DNA from: JBBIND01 sp037444075
GTDB lineage: Bacteria; Acidobacteriota; Terriglobia; Bryobacterales; Bryobacteraceae
Assembly: GCA_037444075.1 (NCBI GenBank)
Contig: JBBIND010000002.1
Coordinates: 144,561-208,560 of the forward strand
Length of the DNA: 64,000 nucleotides
Direction: 5' to 3'
Part shown: piece by piece, positions 15,948 to 24,780 of the stretch
Layout: each line of letters opens with the position of its first letter
Numbering within the stretch: position 1 is the first letter of the stretch
Notes under the pieces: generated by a model
Databases searched by the model: none
What the model was told of the DNA's origin: nothing
The model's input: only the letters and a program-made list of their open reading frames with translations
Position numbers and translations under genes: made by a program

Positions 15948-16146
15948 TGAATAGCCTCCTTTCGGCTCCAGGCTATCCAGCCAATGGGCGGCTGATCCTC
16001 ACTGGATTGGCCAACGCATTGAATCCAAAACTGGATTCAGATTCGCTTTCCTGGTGACTCGGTGTTGCGGCTCACCCTCGATGACAGGGCGCGCGCCTCC
16101 TTTCGAAGTCCTCTCGGGACGAGCGGCAGGGTGCCGGGCGCCGGCC

Positions 16147-16189
16147 AAAAAAAAGAGCCGGCAGCCCGTCTTAGGACAAGCTGCCGGCT
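16147..16189 (-). terminator. Rho-independent terminator of the Ig-like protein gene
   Basis: Read on the minus strand, AGCCGGCAGC and GCTGCCGGCT form a perfect 10-bp stem with a 14-base loop, followed by GC then eight T residues. It begins 13 bases after the stop at 16203 and is the clearest intrinsic terminator in the window. The adjoining stretch 15948-16146 holds no gene I can support. Confidence 0.9.
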
Positions 16190-16202
16190 AGGATAGTGTA
16201 GC

Positions 16203-19200
16203 TTACTGGATGGCGATCGACGAGCCGTTGGCGAAGACCGGTACCCCGTCCGCTCCCACCACGGCGATGGCGAAGTTCCGCGCCGGGCCCGTGGCGGTGT
16301 CGGCAGGCACCTCGAAGCTGACGACGTAGACGCCGATCAGGTTAATCGCGTATTCGGTAGAGACCACCCTCACGCCGCCGTCGTTCACTCCAACGATCAG
16401 CGGCCTAAGAGGACTCTGTCCGCCCACGCCAGCCCGGTTCGTGCTGGTCGCCGGGGTCACTTGGCCGGCTCCCGTGAAGTAAGCCTTCAGGACCTCTCCG
16501 CGCCGCGCGGGGTTCTCCGGCGACACATAGGTTCCATCCGGCCTCTGCACCACGGCGTAGCGCCGGCCGCTTGCATCGACAGTCTCAAACAGACCCGGCT
16601 GAAGAGGCACAACCGGGATATTGTTGATCGTGCTTGAACCGCCGCTTACGCGGACCGTGATCGAAACGGCTCCCGGAGCTCCCAGTTCGAACGGGGCCTG
16701 TACCGTGACGGATTCCATTCCACTCACGTTGGCCACGTGGTAGATGGGGGCCGGGATGTTGCCGAATATGACTTCCACGCCGGCCAACCGCGTCGGCAAG
16801 GGTCCGATGATCGAGTTGGGCGTGACGACGCCTTGCACCGTGGGGGCAATGCCTGGCCCGGCGATGGTTACTATGCCTCCCGGTACGACACCCGGTCTGC
16901 CGCTCGCCGTGTTGTAGATTCGGCTCGCGTCGAGCGCGGGTCCTGGAGGTATGACCGTCAAGGTAAACGTCACTGCCGGCAGCGCTCCCACAGTGGCCCG
17001 GACAACAACCTGGCCGGGAGTGCCGCCTGCCCGCACGCTGATGGAGGCCCTGCCTTGAGCATCCGTGGTCGCCGTAGCAGCCGACAGCGTGGCCGGACCG
17101 GTTACCGCGAAGGCAACCGCCGTGCCGGGCACCGGCTGATTGCGGTCATCGTTGACCTGCACCACCAGCGGCAGCCCGAACGCCTGGTTCAGGAAAGCGG
17201 TTTGACCGTCACCGGAAACCCGCAAGAACTGCGCCAGGGTCACATTGGTAATCAAGTTGAAGGTGACCGAAGGTTGCGTGCCGGCGACGGCCCGAACCCG
17301 AATCTGAACTGGTCCTCCGCCTCCCAAGCGGACGCGTGTGGAGACCAGGCCGGCGAAATCGCCCGCCGAGATGGTGTTCAGGAGCGTGGCCGTGCCACTG
17401 ATGACCTCCCAGGCGACGGCGGCTCCAGGCAGAGTGTTGCCGAATCCGTCGCTGATTTCAGCCACCAGCGCGGCGGGGAGAGTCTCGCCCGGCAGGCCGG
17501 ACTGACCGTCTCCACGGATGATGCGCATGAGGCCAGGATCGCCCGCCCGGACCACGAGGTTGTAGAACCGCTCGAAGTACCCGCCCACGTTGAGAGCCAG
17601 CCGCGTTGTGCCTGCGCGTCCGGAGAACAGGACGTCGCAGGTGGCGACACCGGTTCCGTCTGTGAGCGTAGTAGGATTAGGCACGCACCGGGCCGTTGGG
17701 CCGCCCTCCTCAGCAGTCCCGCTGACCGTCAGTCCCACGTTCATCAGTGGACCGCCAATAACCGGACCGCTGCTCGTTGTGACACGGACCTGGAAAGCTC
17801 CGGCGCGTACTTCACCCGACTTCCCGGTGACGGTGAGCACGTCTTCTGAGGGAACCAGAATAGTGGTGGACGGAAAAGTCCCAGGGAAGCCGCCGATTAC
17901 ACCAGGTATCAGGGTGACATGGAATTCCACCGCGCTGTCCGTTGTGCTGACGTTCACCGTGACTTGGCCGGATGATTGCCCCAGCGTGAGCGGCGAAGCG
18001 CTATAGACGTTGCTGGTTTGGCCGGTGGCGTCAGTGGTTGTGATCCGCTCGCCAAACGTCAGCGTCGTGGATCCTTCCTGGAGGAACCCTTGTCCAACAC
18101 GCCAGAGCACGCTGGCTCCCGCCACCGGGTTTCCGGTTGCGTCGGTCAGCCTGACTACCAGCCGTTGGTTGGTGGAACTGTTGTCGAAAATGACCTGCCC
18201 GTTCCCGGAGACGATGCGGAGACCGCCCACTGTGGCGCCTGGGCCGGTACCCGGTCCGGTGCCGGGCGGAGGCACGGCAGACGGGTCGACTGCCAGGGGA
18301 AATGCCGCCGCCAAGCCCGCTCCCGTCACGGTGGCGATGACGTTGAATCCGCCCGTCGTCGTGGGCATGTTCACCCTGACGGATGCAAAGCCTTGAGCAT
18401 TTGTATTGACAAGGCTCGTGCCGTCAAACGTGGCGCCGATAGCCGTGGTCGCGAAGCTGACGGGCACATTGTAGAGTGGCCGGCCAATCGAACTCACCAG
18501 CCTCAACACCAGAGGCAGGGAGCGGCCTCCGGGAGGAAGCGCCGGCTGACTCAGGTTGTACTGGATGATTCCGCCTGGCGGGTCCGTGCTCGGTACGGCC
18601 GCTGGACCGGCAAAAACTGCCTCGCCTGGAGTAGCGCCGACGTTCAATTCGCCTTCCAGCGACGTAGTAAACAGCCGAATGCGGTAGACCCTGTTCGGCA
18701 CCAACGATTGGAGAACATTAAGCGGCGCCACCACGTACAGGAACCTCGGGTCAGGAAGTTCTTCCGAAACGGCCACGGACTCAACGATGGGGATGTTCCC
18801 CAGCCCGCCGAAGAAAGACTCCATCAACCCCGCGTCGGGCAATGCGCCACCTCCCGGGGGGGCCGAAGGGAGGTTAATCTGGTAGGCCCTCTTGGCCGGC
18901 ACGCTGGTGGCGCTGGAAACCGCAAAAGCACGGTTGTTGCCGGCCACGACGAATTTCTCCAGCACCAGGCCGGTGAGTCCCGGAGTGGTGTTGGGGAGGA
19001 TGGCGACTGAGCTTTGAACGTAGTCCAAGGAGATAACGAAGGCGAGTGATCCGGCCGCGGGCTGAAGGTTCAACATCACGGCGCGCGTTCCGTCCGGCGT
19101 GAACTGTATCTTGCCCGGCAGACCGTTCACGGTGAACTGTCTACGCACAGCCGCCGGATCCAGGGTCGGGCGCCCGCCATCGATCTCCAGGACGCGGTTC

Positions 19201-19820
19201 TGGGTGCTGACGTAAACGAGACCGTTGGGCCCAACCGAGACTGCCGTGGCATTGGAGCCTGGTATGTTCACGGAGCCGACCACCGCTGCGGTGCTCAGAT
19301 CAACTGCCGTGAGCCGCTGTGAAGTCGGGCTCAGGATGAAGGCCCTGCGGGAGTCGAGGCTGATGGCGACGTCCGTCGGGTTGATTCCGACATCCACGGG
19401 CGCAAACTGCAGCAACTCGGCGTCTAAAGCCGTATCGAGAACCCGCAGCCCGCCGGCTACGACAACCAGTTTTGACCCGTCAGGCGTAAGCGCCGCCTCT
19501 TGCGCGGCTTGACCAAAGTTGAACGCCGCTCCAATGGGGCTGAAGGACGCAGTGAGGATCGTTACGGTGCCCGTGCCGGATCGTGCGACAACGTAGTACT
19601 TGACATCGCCCGCCACGCTGGTGGGTTTTGCCAACACCTTGAATGCGGAGGAAGGAACCGTGAAAGTCGTGCCCGTCGCGAATGGGTCTCCGGTGAGAAC
19701 GACAGCGGTGCCCGTCGGGCTGGTGCTGCTCGGCAGAACGACGACATTGCGTGCCTGCAGTGCGGACGCGCAGAGGCCCAAAACAAGGACCCCTAAAGAA
19801 AGAAGCCTGGTGTAAATCAA
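16203..19820 (-). CDS. large secreted beta-propeller/Ig-like protein with Solibacter-type C-terminal domain
   Basis: The start is TTG at 19820 with AGGAG just upstream; a signal peptide (about 1-22, ending ALQA) follows. Residues 25-350 look like a YVTN-type beta-propeller (ALTPDGSKLVVVAGG, IQFTPDGTRAVML). Residues about 385-965 hold around five bacterial Ig-like units with the recurring turn I-x-G-(N/D)-G-Q (GNGQVIF, GDGQSGL, GDGQTAF) and one GTGPGTGPG linker. Residues about 970-1205 match the C-terminal domain known from Solibacter-type proteins (VPGGIVTIAGPG, PENPARRGEVLKAYFTGAGQVTP). It is probably a surface or matrix protein; function unknown. It is transcribed alone, with a strong terminator. 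Confidence 0.85.
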   Translation of the reverse strand: MIYTRLLSLGVLVLGLCASALQARNVVVLPSSTSPTGTAVVLTGDPFATGTTFTVPSSAFKVLAKPTSVAGDVKYYVVARSGTGTVTILTASFSPIGAAFNFGQAAQEAALTPDGSKLVVVAGGLRVLDTALDAELLQFAPVDVGINPTDVAISLDSRRAFILSPTSQRLTAVDLSTAAVVGSVNIPGSNATAVSVGPNGLVYVSTQNRVLEIDGGRPTLDPAAVRRQFTVNGLPGKIQFTPDGTRAVMLNLQPAAGSLAFVISLDYVQSSVAILPNTTPGLTGLVLEKFVVAGNNRAFAVSSATSVPAKRAYQINLPSAPPGGGALPDAGLMESFFGGLGNIPIVESVAVSEELPDPRFLYVVAPLNVLQSLVPNRVYRIRLFTTSLEGELNVGATPGEAVFAGPAAVPSTDPPGGIIQYNLSQPALPPGGRSLPLVLRLVSSIGRPLYNVPVSFATTAIGATFDGTSLVNTNAQGFASVRVNMPTTTGGFNVIATVTGAGLAAAFPLAVDPSAVPPPGTGPGTGPGATVGGLRIVSGNGQVIFDNSSTNQRLVVRLTDATGNPVAGASVLWRVGQGFLQEGSTTLTFGERITTTDATGQTSNVYSASPLTLGQSSGQVTVNVSTTDSAVEFHVTLIPGVIGGFPGTFPSTTILVPSEDVLTVTGKSGEVRAGAFQVRVTTSSGPVIGGPLMNVGLTVSGTAEEGGPTARCVPNPTTLTDGTGVATCDVLFSGRAGTTRLALNVGGYFERFYNLVVRAGDPGLMRIIRGDGQSGLPGETLPAALVAEISDGFGNTLPGAAVAWEVISGTATLLNTISAGDFAGLVSTRVRLGGGGPVQIRVRAVAGTQPSVTFNLITNVTLAQFLRVSGDGQTAFLNQAFGLPLVVQVNDDRNQPVPGTAVAFAVTGPATLSAATATTDAQGRASISVRAGGTPGQVVVRATVGALPAVTFTLTVIPPGPALDASRIYNTASGRPGVVPGGIVTIAGPGIAPTVQGVVTPNSIIGPLPTRLAGVEVIFGNIPAPIYHVANVSGMESVTVQAPFELGAPGAVSITVRVSGGSSTINNIPVVPLQPGLFETVDASGRRYAVVQRPDGTYVSPENPARRGEVLKAYFTGAGQVTPATSTNRAGVGGQSPLRPLIVGVNDGGVRVVSTEYAINLIGVYVVSFEVPADTATGPARNFAIAVVGADGVPVFANGSSIAIQ

Positions 19821-20292
19821 GGAATCCTCCTGGCGGGTGGGTAGGGGATTTGCGCTTTTAGAAAGAGCACTTTATATGTTAACACGAAACCGGCAGAGAC
19901 CACTCGCCAAGAGCAGGAATTCTTTGAAGTTCCACGTTTACTCGACTGGGGAAACATATCGGCGCCTCTCCGTGCCATTTCGTCCGGCTCGTGTTTCTGG
20001 TCTTTCTGGCTGCGCACAGTCCCGCTCAGGACCAGCTTAACGCCATCCGCCTCCCGGATGTGAACACTTCGAATCTTGCTCATGGCTCGGCTCAAGACCT
20101 GCGCGCCTCCTCCTCCGCCTGCTCTTTGATGAGCTCCCGGTGCAGGCGCTGGTTCAACCCAGGGTCACCGCGCATCCACACCCGGAGGCCAAATGAAGAA
20201 GGCGCATCGCCATCGATCTCTCCGCATGACTGAAACTGCGGCTGCCGGCCCGACACACGGTCCGGCTTGTTGTACACTCTACAGATAATTCG
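19821..20292. other. 472-base gap with regulatory sequence and decayed coding traces
   Basis: No intact gene. On the minus strand a TATAAA at 19871-19876 could be the -10 box of the Ig-like protein gene. Further upstream on the same strand are the BON-like fragment listed separately and a short basic/acidic helix-coding stretch just before it. The promoter of the response-regulator gene should lie near 20265-20290. Confidence 0.5.
19985..20095 (-). pseudogene. possible BON-domain gene fragment
   Basis: On the minus strand, after a GGAGGAGG purine run, a TTG at 20095 or ATG at 20083 opens a frame whose first 35 residues (IRSVHIREADGVKLVLSGTVRSQKDQ) resemble the central strand-turn-strand of a BON domain (xVxLSGTVxS). 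The frame then loses all resemblance. It may be the start of a truncated or frameshifted BON protein; the match is short and could be chance. Confidence 0.25.
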
Positions 20293-20877
20293 ATGGCCGG
20301 CGCACGACCGATCCGTATTCTGACCGCCCATAGTCAACCGCAGTTGCGCGTGGGCATGGCCGCTTCCATCCGCGCACAGCCGGACATGCGCCTGGTGGCC
20401 GAAGCGGGCGACGCGCAGTCTGCCATCGGTAACTATCGGGCACACCGGCCGGACGTTGCTCTCATTGACCTTCGGCTCACAGTCCTGAGCGGTTTGGAAG
20501 CGATTGCCGCGATTCGCGCCGAGTTTCCGGGAGCCCGCATCATTGTCCTCGCCAGTCATGAAGACGGCGAGAAGCTTCTGCGGGCGCTGCAGGCAGGGGC
20601 GCGGGGCTTTGTGCTCAAAGATCAATTAAGCAGAGAGTTGATTGATGCGATCCGCCTCGTGGCGAAAGGCGGACGGTATCTGCCCGCGCCCGTTTCCAGG
20701 ATTGCCAGGCCCCACGCCATGCGCACTATCTCCCCTGGCGAGAGCGACGAGTTGCGCCTGTTGACCCGCGGACTGAATGACGGGGAAATCGCCCACCAAT
20801 TGCCGCTCTCCGATGACAGCGTTCCTGTTCACTTGATCGGAATCTCCGATGAACCGGGCGGTGACGACAGGCTGTAG
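20293..20877 (+). CDS. degenerate NarL/LuxR-type response regulator
   Basis: The 194-residue protein has the receiver plus LuxR-HTH layout. The phospho-acceptor Asp59 (DVALIDLRL) and the switch Lys109 (GFVLKDQ) remain, but the acidic pocket that binds magnesium (normally ADD) reads AHS, and the MPGMSG loop is LTVLSG. The HTH is also odd: GLNDGEIAHQLPLSDDSVPVHL has prolines where the turn and recognition helix normally have Gly and Lys. It is an orphan with no kinase beside it. Either a phosphorylation-independent regulator or a gene in decay. Confidence 0.7.
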   Translation: MAGARPIRILTAHSQPQLRVGMAASIRAQPDMRLVAEAGDAQSAIGNYRAHRPDVALIDLRLTVLSGLEAIAAIRAEFPGARIIVLASHEDGEKLLRALQAGARGFVLKDQLSRELIDAIRLVAKGGRYLPAPVSRIARPHAMRTISPGESDELRLLTRGLNDGEIAHQLPLSDDSVPVHLIGISDEPGGDDRL

Positions 20878-21064
20878 GCTCTACTTGCCGCTGCCAGCCA
20901 TGTCTTCGCGCCATTGGAGTGACCGCGGTAAGGCGGATGCGTTGGCCCCCTAACTGGCAAGCCCGGGCGGTTTCAAGCGGCTGACGAGTATCGCCGCGAT
21001 GCCGCAATCTAGAGGCGAGCCACTCGTGGTGCGGGCCGCTTGCATTGTCTCCTGGTCGTCAACC

Positions 21065-21982
21065 CTAGGCCCGGAACAACGGCTCCAGGCCCGTTGCGGA
21101 TGCGAGCAGGTTCTTCCGCTCGGCCGCAGTGAGTGGCTTGTGCCCGGCCGCCAAATCCAGGGCCAACCGATAAAGCCGTTCATCGCCCGGCGGAATGGCG
21201 GACGTGACCTCCTCCGACAGCGTGAACCGCAGCGCCTGCCGCGCCAGTTCCGCGTCCTCGATGGGCTTGTACCAACACTTGGGGTGAGTCCGCGCCGCGC
21301 CCTTCTCCAGGCGGGTGTGCGCCAGCGCCTTGAGCGCCAGGCGCGCGGCCCCCTTCGCCTTGGCCTTGGCCATGATCTGAGGGCCGAAACCACCCTGCGC
21401 GTACAGAACGTAGTTGACCGGGTAGAGCACCGAGTCGGTTGGAAAGCCGTCCATCAGCGCCAGCGCTGCTTCGGCCGAGTGAGCCGAGAAGCCCAGGTAC
21501 CGTGCCTTGCCATCGCGGCGCGCCTGGAAGAACAACTCGGCCGCGCCTCCCGGCCCCAGAATCGCTTCGACGTCTTTCGTGGATGAGACGGCGTGAAACT
21601 GGTACAGGTCAAAATAGTCCGTGTGCAGCCGCTGGAGCGAGCGTTCCAACTCCTGCCGCGCTCCGGCCGCATCCCGGCGCTGTGTTTTGCATGCCAGGAA
21701 GACGTTCTTGCGGTAGGGCCTCAACGCTATCCCCAGCTTCACTTCGGCCTCGCCGTCGGCGTACGAGGGTGCTACGTCAAAGTAGTTGATTCCGCGGTCA
21801 ATCGAGGCCGCCACTTCGCGGTCGGCGTCCTTCTGTTCCATGCCCACGACGACAATGCCGCCGAATCCTATGACGGACAGGCTGACGTTGTCGCGATAGG
21901 GACGCTTCGGAATCTCGGCCCGGGCGGCAGCCAAAGACGTAACAGCCGCACCCGCCGCCGCTAGAAAACTTCTGCGTTGCAT
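21065..21982 (-). CDS. exported aldo/keto reductase
   Basis: I use the ATG at 21982 because a GGGAGG site precedes it and the peptide then begins MQRRSFLAAAGAAVTSLAAARA, a twin-arginine-like signal; a longer frame upstream has neither. The mature part is an AKR TIM barrel with the catalytic tetrad: Asp in NYFDVAPSY, the following Tyr, Lys in FLACKT and His in YQFHAV. It probably folds with NAD(P)H in the cytoplasm before Tat export. A TAAAAT at 22008-22013 on the minus strand may be its -10 box. Substrate unknown; a related gene is at 51250-52203. Confidence 0.85.
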   Translation of the reverse strand: MQRRSFLAAAGAAVTSLAAARAEIPKRPYRDNVSLSVIGFGGIVVVGMEQKDADREVAASIDRGINYFDVAPSYADGEAEVKLGIALRPYRKNVFLACKTQRRDAAGARQELERSLQRLHTDYFDLYQFHAVSSTKDVEAILGPGGAAELFFQARRDGKARYLGFSAHSAEAALALMDGFPTDSVLYPVNYVLYAQGGFGPQIMAKAKAKGAARLALKALAHTRLEKGAARTHPKCWYKPIEDAELARQALRFTLSEEVTSAIPPGDERLYRLALDLAAGHKPLTAAERKNLLASATGLEPLFRA

Positions 21983-22193
21983 AGTGAACCTCCCAGTGAA
22001 TACTTCGATTTTACAGGAACGCGCCCAAAGGAACTCATCAACTGGGGAGTCACTCAAGTCCGCAGCGCTTTGTTATCGAGGTGTATCGAAACTCTCTGGG
22101 GCCTTGCCGCGCGTGGCCAGTGTGGTTATCGAGTGCCTTCACACGCCTCAGCATTGACTGAGCTTTGCACGCTTTTTGTTGCGAACAGCCGTC

Positions 22194-22695
22194 CTATTGC
22201 GGGGTGGAAACGGGCTCGATATATACGATTTCGCTCTGCCAGCGTCCGTGCAGGATGACGCGCACACCGGTTTCCATGAGTTGCCGCCCGGTCATCATAA
22301 GAATGCGGTAATCCTCCTGTTAGCGAACGAGATAAGTGTTCTCCGGCTTTAGGCCGCGCAGGCGAAACTGGCGGGAATTGCCCGGCGCATCGGGGCGGTA
22401 GACGAAAACGTAGGCCGAATCGCTGGCTTCGTGATAGGACTGAAGCGCATCGTAGCGGTCCTCAGCCGGGCGCGCCGAGGTCGATCACGAAAACTTCGAT
22501 CCCCAGCCTGGCGGCGATCTCCGCGTTCCGACGAAGGGTGATCTCGTTGATGCCGAACTGGTATTTCCAGGAATCCCAGATGACGTAAGGGAAGTTCTCG
22601 TCCGGGACGGGCGGTGACAACGCCGCCTCAGCGAAGCGCTGGGTGCGAAGCCTGCCTCGTCCCATAGTGGAATATGCGGAAGAAATGGCCGGCAC
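22194..22695 (-). pseudogene. alpha-galactosidase-like (GH36 type) pseudogene with internal deletion
   Basis: On the minus strand, 22695-22462 encodes the start of a GH36-like catalytic barrel (RFAEAALSPPVPDENFPYV, RRNAEIAARLGIEVFVIDLG) and then stops. From about 22480 downwards a different frame encodes the C-terminal beta domain (YHEASDSAYVFVYRPD, RQFRLRGLKPENTYLVR), meets an in-frame TAA at 22320-22322, and continues (MTGRQLMETGVRVIL, QSEIVYIEP) to a TAG at 22194. The catalytic core of roughly 300 residues is missing. The gene has therefore suffered a deletion with a frame change plus a nonsense mutation. The family call rests on motif recall, not a search. Confidence 0.75.
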
Positions 22696-23098
22696 GGAAG
22701 CCGATCTCGACAGACAAGGCGGTGCAGAATCCGATGCACGGTCGACTTCCTGATGCTGATCTTCCCCGTTATGCCCTTCCTGTTCGCGGTCACGCTATAC
22801 CATATCGTGCGGTTGCGACGGCAGATCCAGACACTCAAGTACTGCTGGCTGGACATGAGTGATGCCTACGCGCGGTTTACGGAAGTTGCGCTTGAGTCCG
22901 CGATCCAAAGCATTGAAGATGTTGCATGTATGAAGGCGCCTATGGCGGGCGGCAGAACATTCAAACCCAAGGACAGCGTAGGTGATGTTGTCTCTCAGGG
23001 AACCGAAGAGTGGGAAAGACTCGTCGATCATCACTTCAGTATCTTCAAGCGCCAACGTATTCGCGCAGAGCCTATTTGCTGGTTAGAGTTAGAGTTAG
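22696..23098. other. 403-base stretch without a supportable gene
   Basis: Both strands have open frames but none is convincing. A plus-strand frame at 22753-23139 has a hydrophobic start but runs through the tRNA on the opposite strand. A minus-strand stretch near 22740 encodes ISIRKSTVHRILHRL, which resembles a transposase or regulator helix-turn-helix, but it is short. The stretch ends in the small repeat GTTAGAGTTAGAGTTAG next to tRNA-Ile. Confidence 0.5.
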
Positions 23099-23171
<73 letters not shown>

Positions 23172-23349
23172 TCCCTGTGGGGTTCCCGGCAGCCTGCGGC
23201 CGATGACGGTGAGCCGCAGCCAAGCGTCGCGTCGGTATATCAACCAGCAACTACAATCGCGCGGAATCTGGCGCCCAGCCGAGGCCCGCTGCTGCCGCTA
23301 TGAGTTTAGCACGAACCGTTTCGAGTTCCCCTCGGCGGGTTTCCTCCGC

Positions 23350-24780
23350 CTAGCTGGATTGAGCAGCTCCGAACGGACGGCCCAAGCCGCATTCGGCATG
23401 CACCGCCTGAACGGCTTTTTCCAGTCCGTCCCGCCTCACCACAATGGCGATCGTCAACTCACTGGAACCTTGAGCAATGGCAATGATATTGACATTTTCG
23501 CGGGAAATCGCCGTGAAGATGCGCCCGGCCAACCCCGGAGTGCCGCGCATGCCTTCGCCGACCACCGCCAGCAATCCGACCTCACGGTCCACCTCGATTG
23601 GCATGACGTAGCCGTGGGCCAGTTCCAGCGCCAGGTGCGCTTCCAGACTGGCCAGCGCCGCCGGCAGTTCTTCCTTGCGCACCAGCAGGCAGAAGTTCTG
23701 CCGGTAGCTGGAACTCGTGAACGCCAGCACTTCGGCGTTGGCCTCGGCCACCGCGTCGAGTGCCCGGCCCATCAGCCGGGCGCCCGGAATCTCCGGGCTG
23801 GCGGGCTCCAGCGAGATCAGGGCCACATTAGCCATGGACGTGACCGCCCTGGCTCCGCTCCGCGTCTCGCGCTGAGGCACGATCCTCGTGCCCGGTTTCT
23901 CCGGCGCGAAGCTGTTCTTGCTCCAAACCGGGATACCCTTGTCGATGAGCGGCGCGAGCGTCCTCGGATGCAGGACCTTGGCTCCGTTGTAAGCCAGTTC
24001 AGCGGCCTCCGCGTAGGTGACTTCCGGCAGCACGGCGGAATCCGGCACCAGCCGCGGGTCAGCCGTCATGATGCCGTCCACGTCCGTCCATATCCACAGT
24101 TCGGAGGCGTCCAGGGAAGCGGCCAGAATCGAGGCGGAAAAGTCGGACCCGCCGCGCCCGAGAGTCGTAGGGCGGCCATCCGCCGTGGCCCCGTTGAATC
24201 CGGTGGCCACCGGCAACAGGCCCTGTTCGAGCAGCGGCAGGAGTTTCTGCCGCACCTTTTCGCGCGTCGGCGCCATCAGCGGGGTGGCGTTGCCGAACAC
24301 TGCGTCCGTGACGATGATCTCCTGGCTGTTGACGGCCTGCGCCTTCACGCCCTGCGAGCGCAGGTGCGCCGCCATCATCAAGGCGGAGAGACGCTCGCCC
24401 ATGGCCACGGCCTCATCCGTGGCGCGCGGAGGACGCTCGCCCAGCATCAGGATGCCGTTGGCGATGCGGCGGAATTCACCAATCAACGCCGCAACTCCCG
24501 CCTCGAGCTCATCCCGCTCCGCGGGCGCCGCTAATTCCCTGCAAGTCTGCGCGTGGCGTTCCTCCAGCGTCTTCAGGTTGGCTTCCAGCCCCGCGCTGTC
24601 GCCGCCTTCGGCGTGGCGCATGGTGTCCAACAGCAGGTCCGTCACCTTGGACATGGCCGACACCACCACGACCACGGGGCGCAGCCGCATCTGCTCAACG
24701 GCCAGCTCGGCTGCCATGCGAATGCGCTCGGCGCTTCCCATGCTGGTGCCGCCGAATTTCATCACGAGAGAATTTGACAC
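23350..24780 (-). CDS. lysC: aspartate kinase
   Basis: First enzyme of the lysine/threonine/methionine pathway, phosphorylating L-aspartate. The nucleotide motif KFGGTSMGSAERI lies at 8-20, GRGGSDFSA near 209 and the aspartate-binding WTDVDGIMTADPR near 232. Tandem ACT domains fill residues about 310-476 (VALISLEPAS, VGEGMRGTPGLAGRIF), implying allosteric feedback control. At 476 residues it is of the longer LysC/ThrA-N-terminal type. The start is GTG at 24780, sharing one base with the stop of cmk. Confidence 0.94.
   Translation of the reverse strand: MSNSLVMKFGGTSMGSAERIRMAAELAVEQMRLRPVVVVVSAMSKVTDLLLDTMRHAEGGDSAGLEANLKTLEERHAQTCRELAAPAERDELEAGVAALIGEFRRIANGILMLGERPPRATDEAVAMGERLSALMMAAHLRSQGVKAQAVNSQEIIVTDAVFGNATPLMAPTREKVRQKLLPLLEQGLLPVATGFNGATADGRPTTLGRGGSDFSASILAASLDASELWIWTDVDGIMTADPRLVPDSAVLPEVTYAEAAELAYNGAKVLHPRTLAPLIDKGIPVWSKNSFAPEKPGTRIVPQRETRSGARAVTSMANVALISLEPASPEIPGARLMGRALDAVAEANAEVLAFTSSSYRQNFCLLVRKEELPAALASLEAHLALELAHGYVMPIEVDREVGLLAVVGEGMRGTPGLAGRIFTAISRENVNIIAIAQGSSELTIAIVVRRDGLEKAVQAVHAECGLGRPFGAAQSS

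Noticed and set aside
15961..16140. Possible riboswitch upstream of the TTG-started gene
   Set aside because: I compared it by eye with cobalamin, TPP, SAM, FMN, glycine, fluoride and c-di-GMP cores and found no match; kept only as a low-interest finding.
20092..20625. A 177-codon minus-strand frame opposite the response regulator
   Set aside because: Most of it is antisense to a recognisable receiver domain. Only its last 30 or so codons look protein-like, and they are discussed with the BON fragment.
23078..23098. GTTAGA repeat next to tRNA-Ile as an attachment site or CRISPR-like repeat
   Set aside because: Only two and a half short units, no spacers, no integrase and no second copy of the tRNA end were seen.
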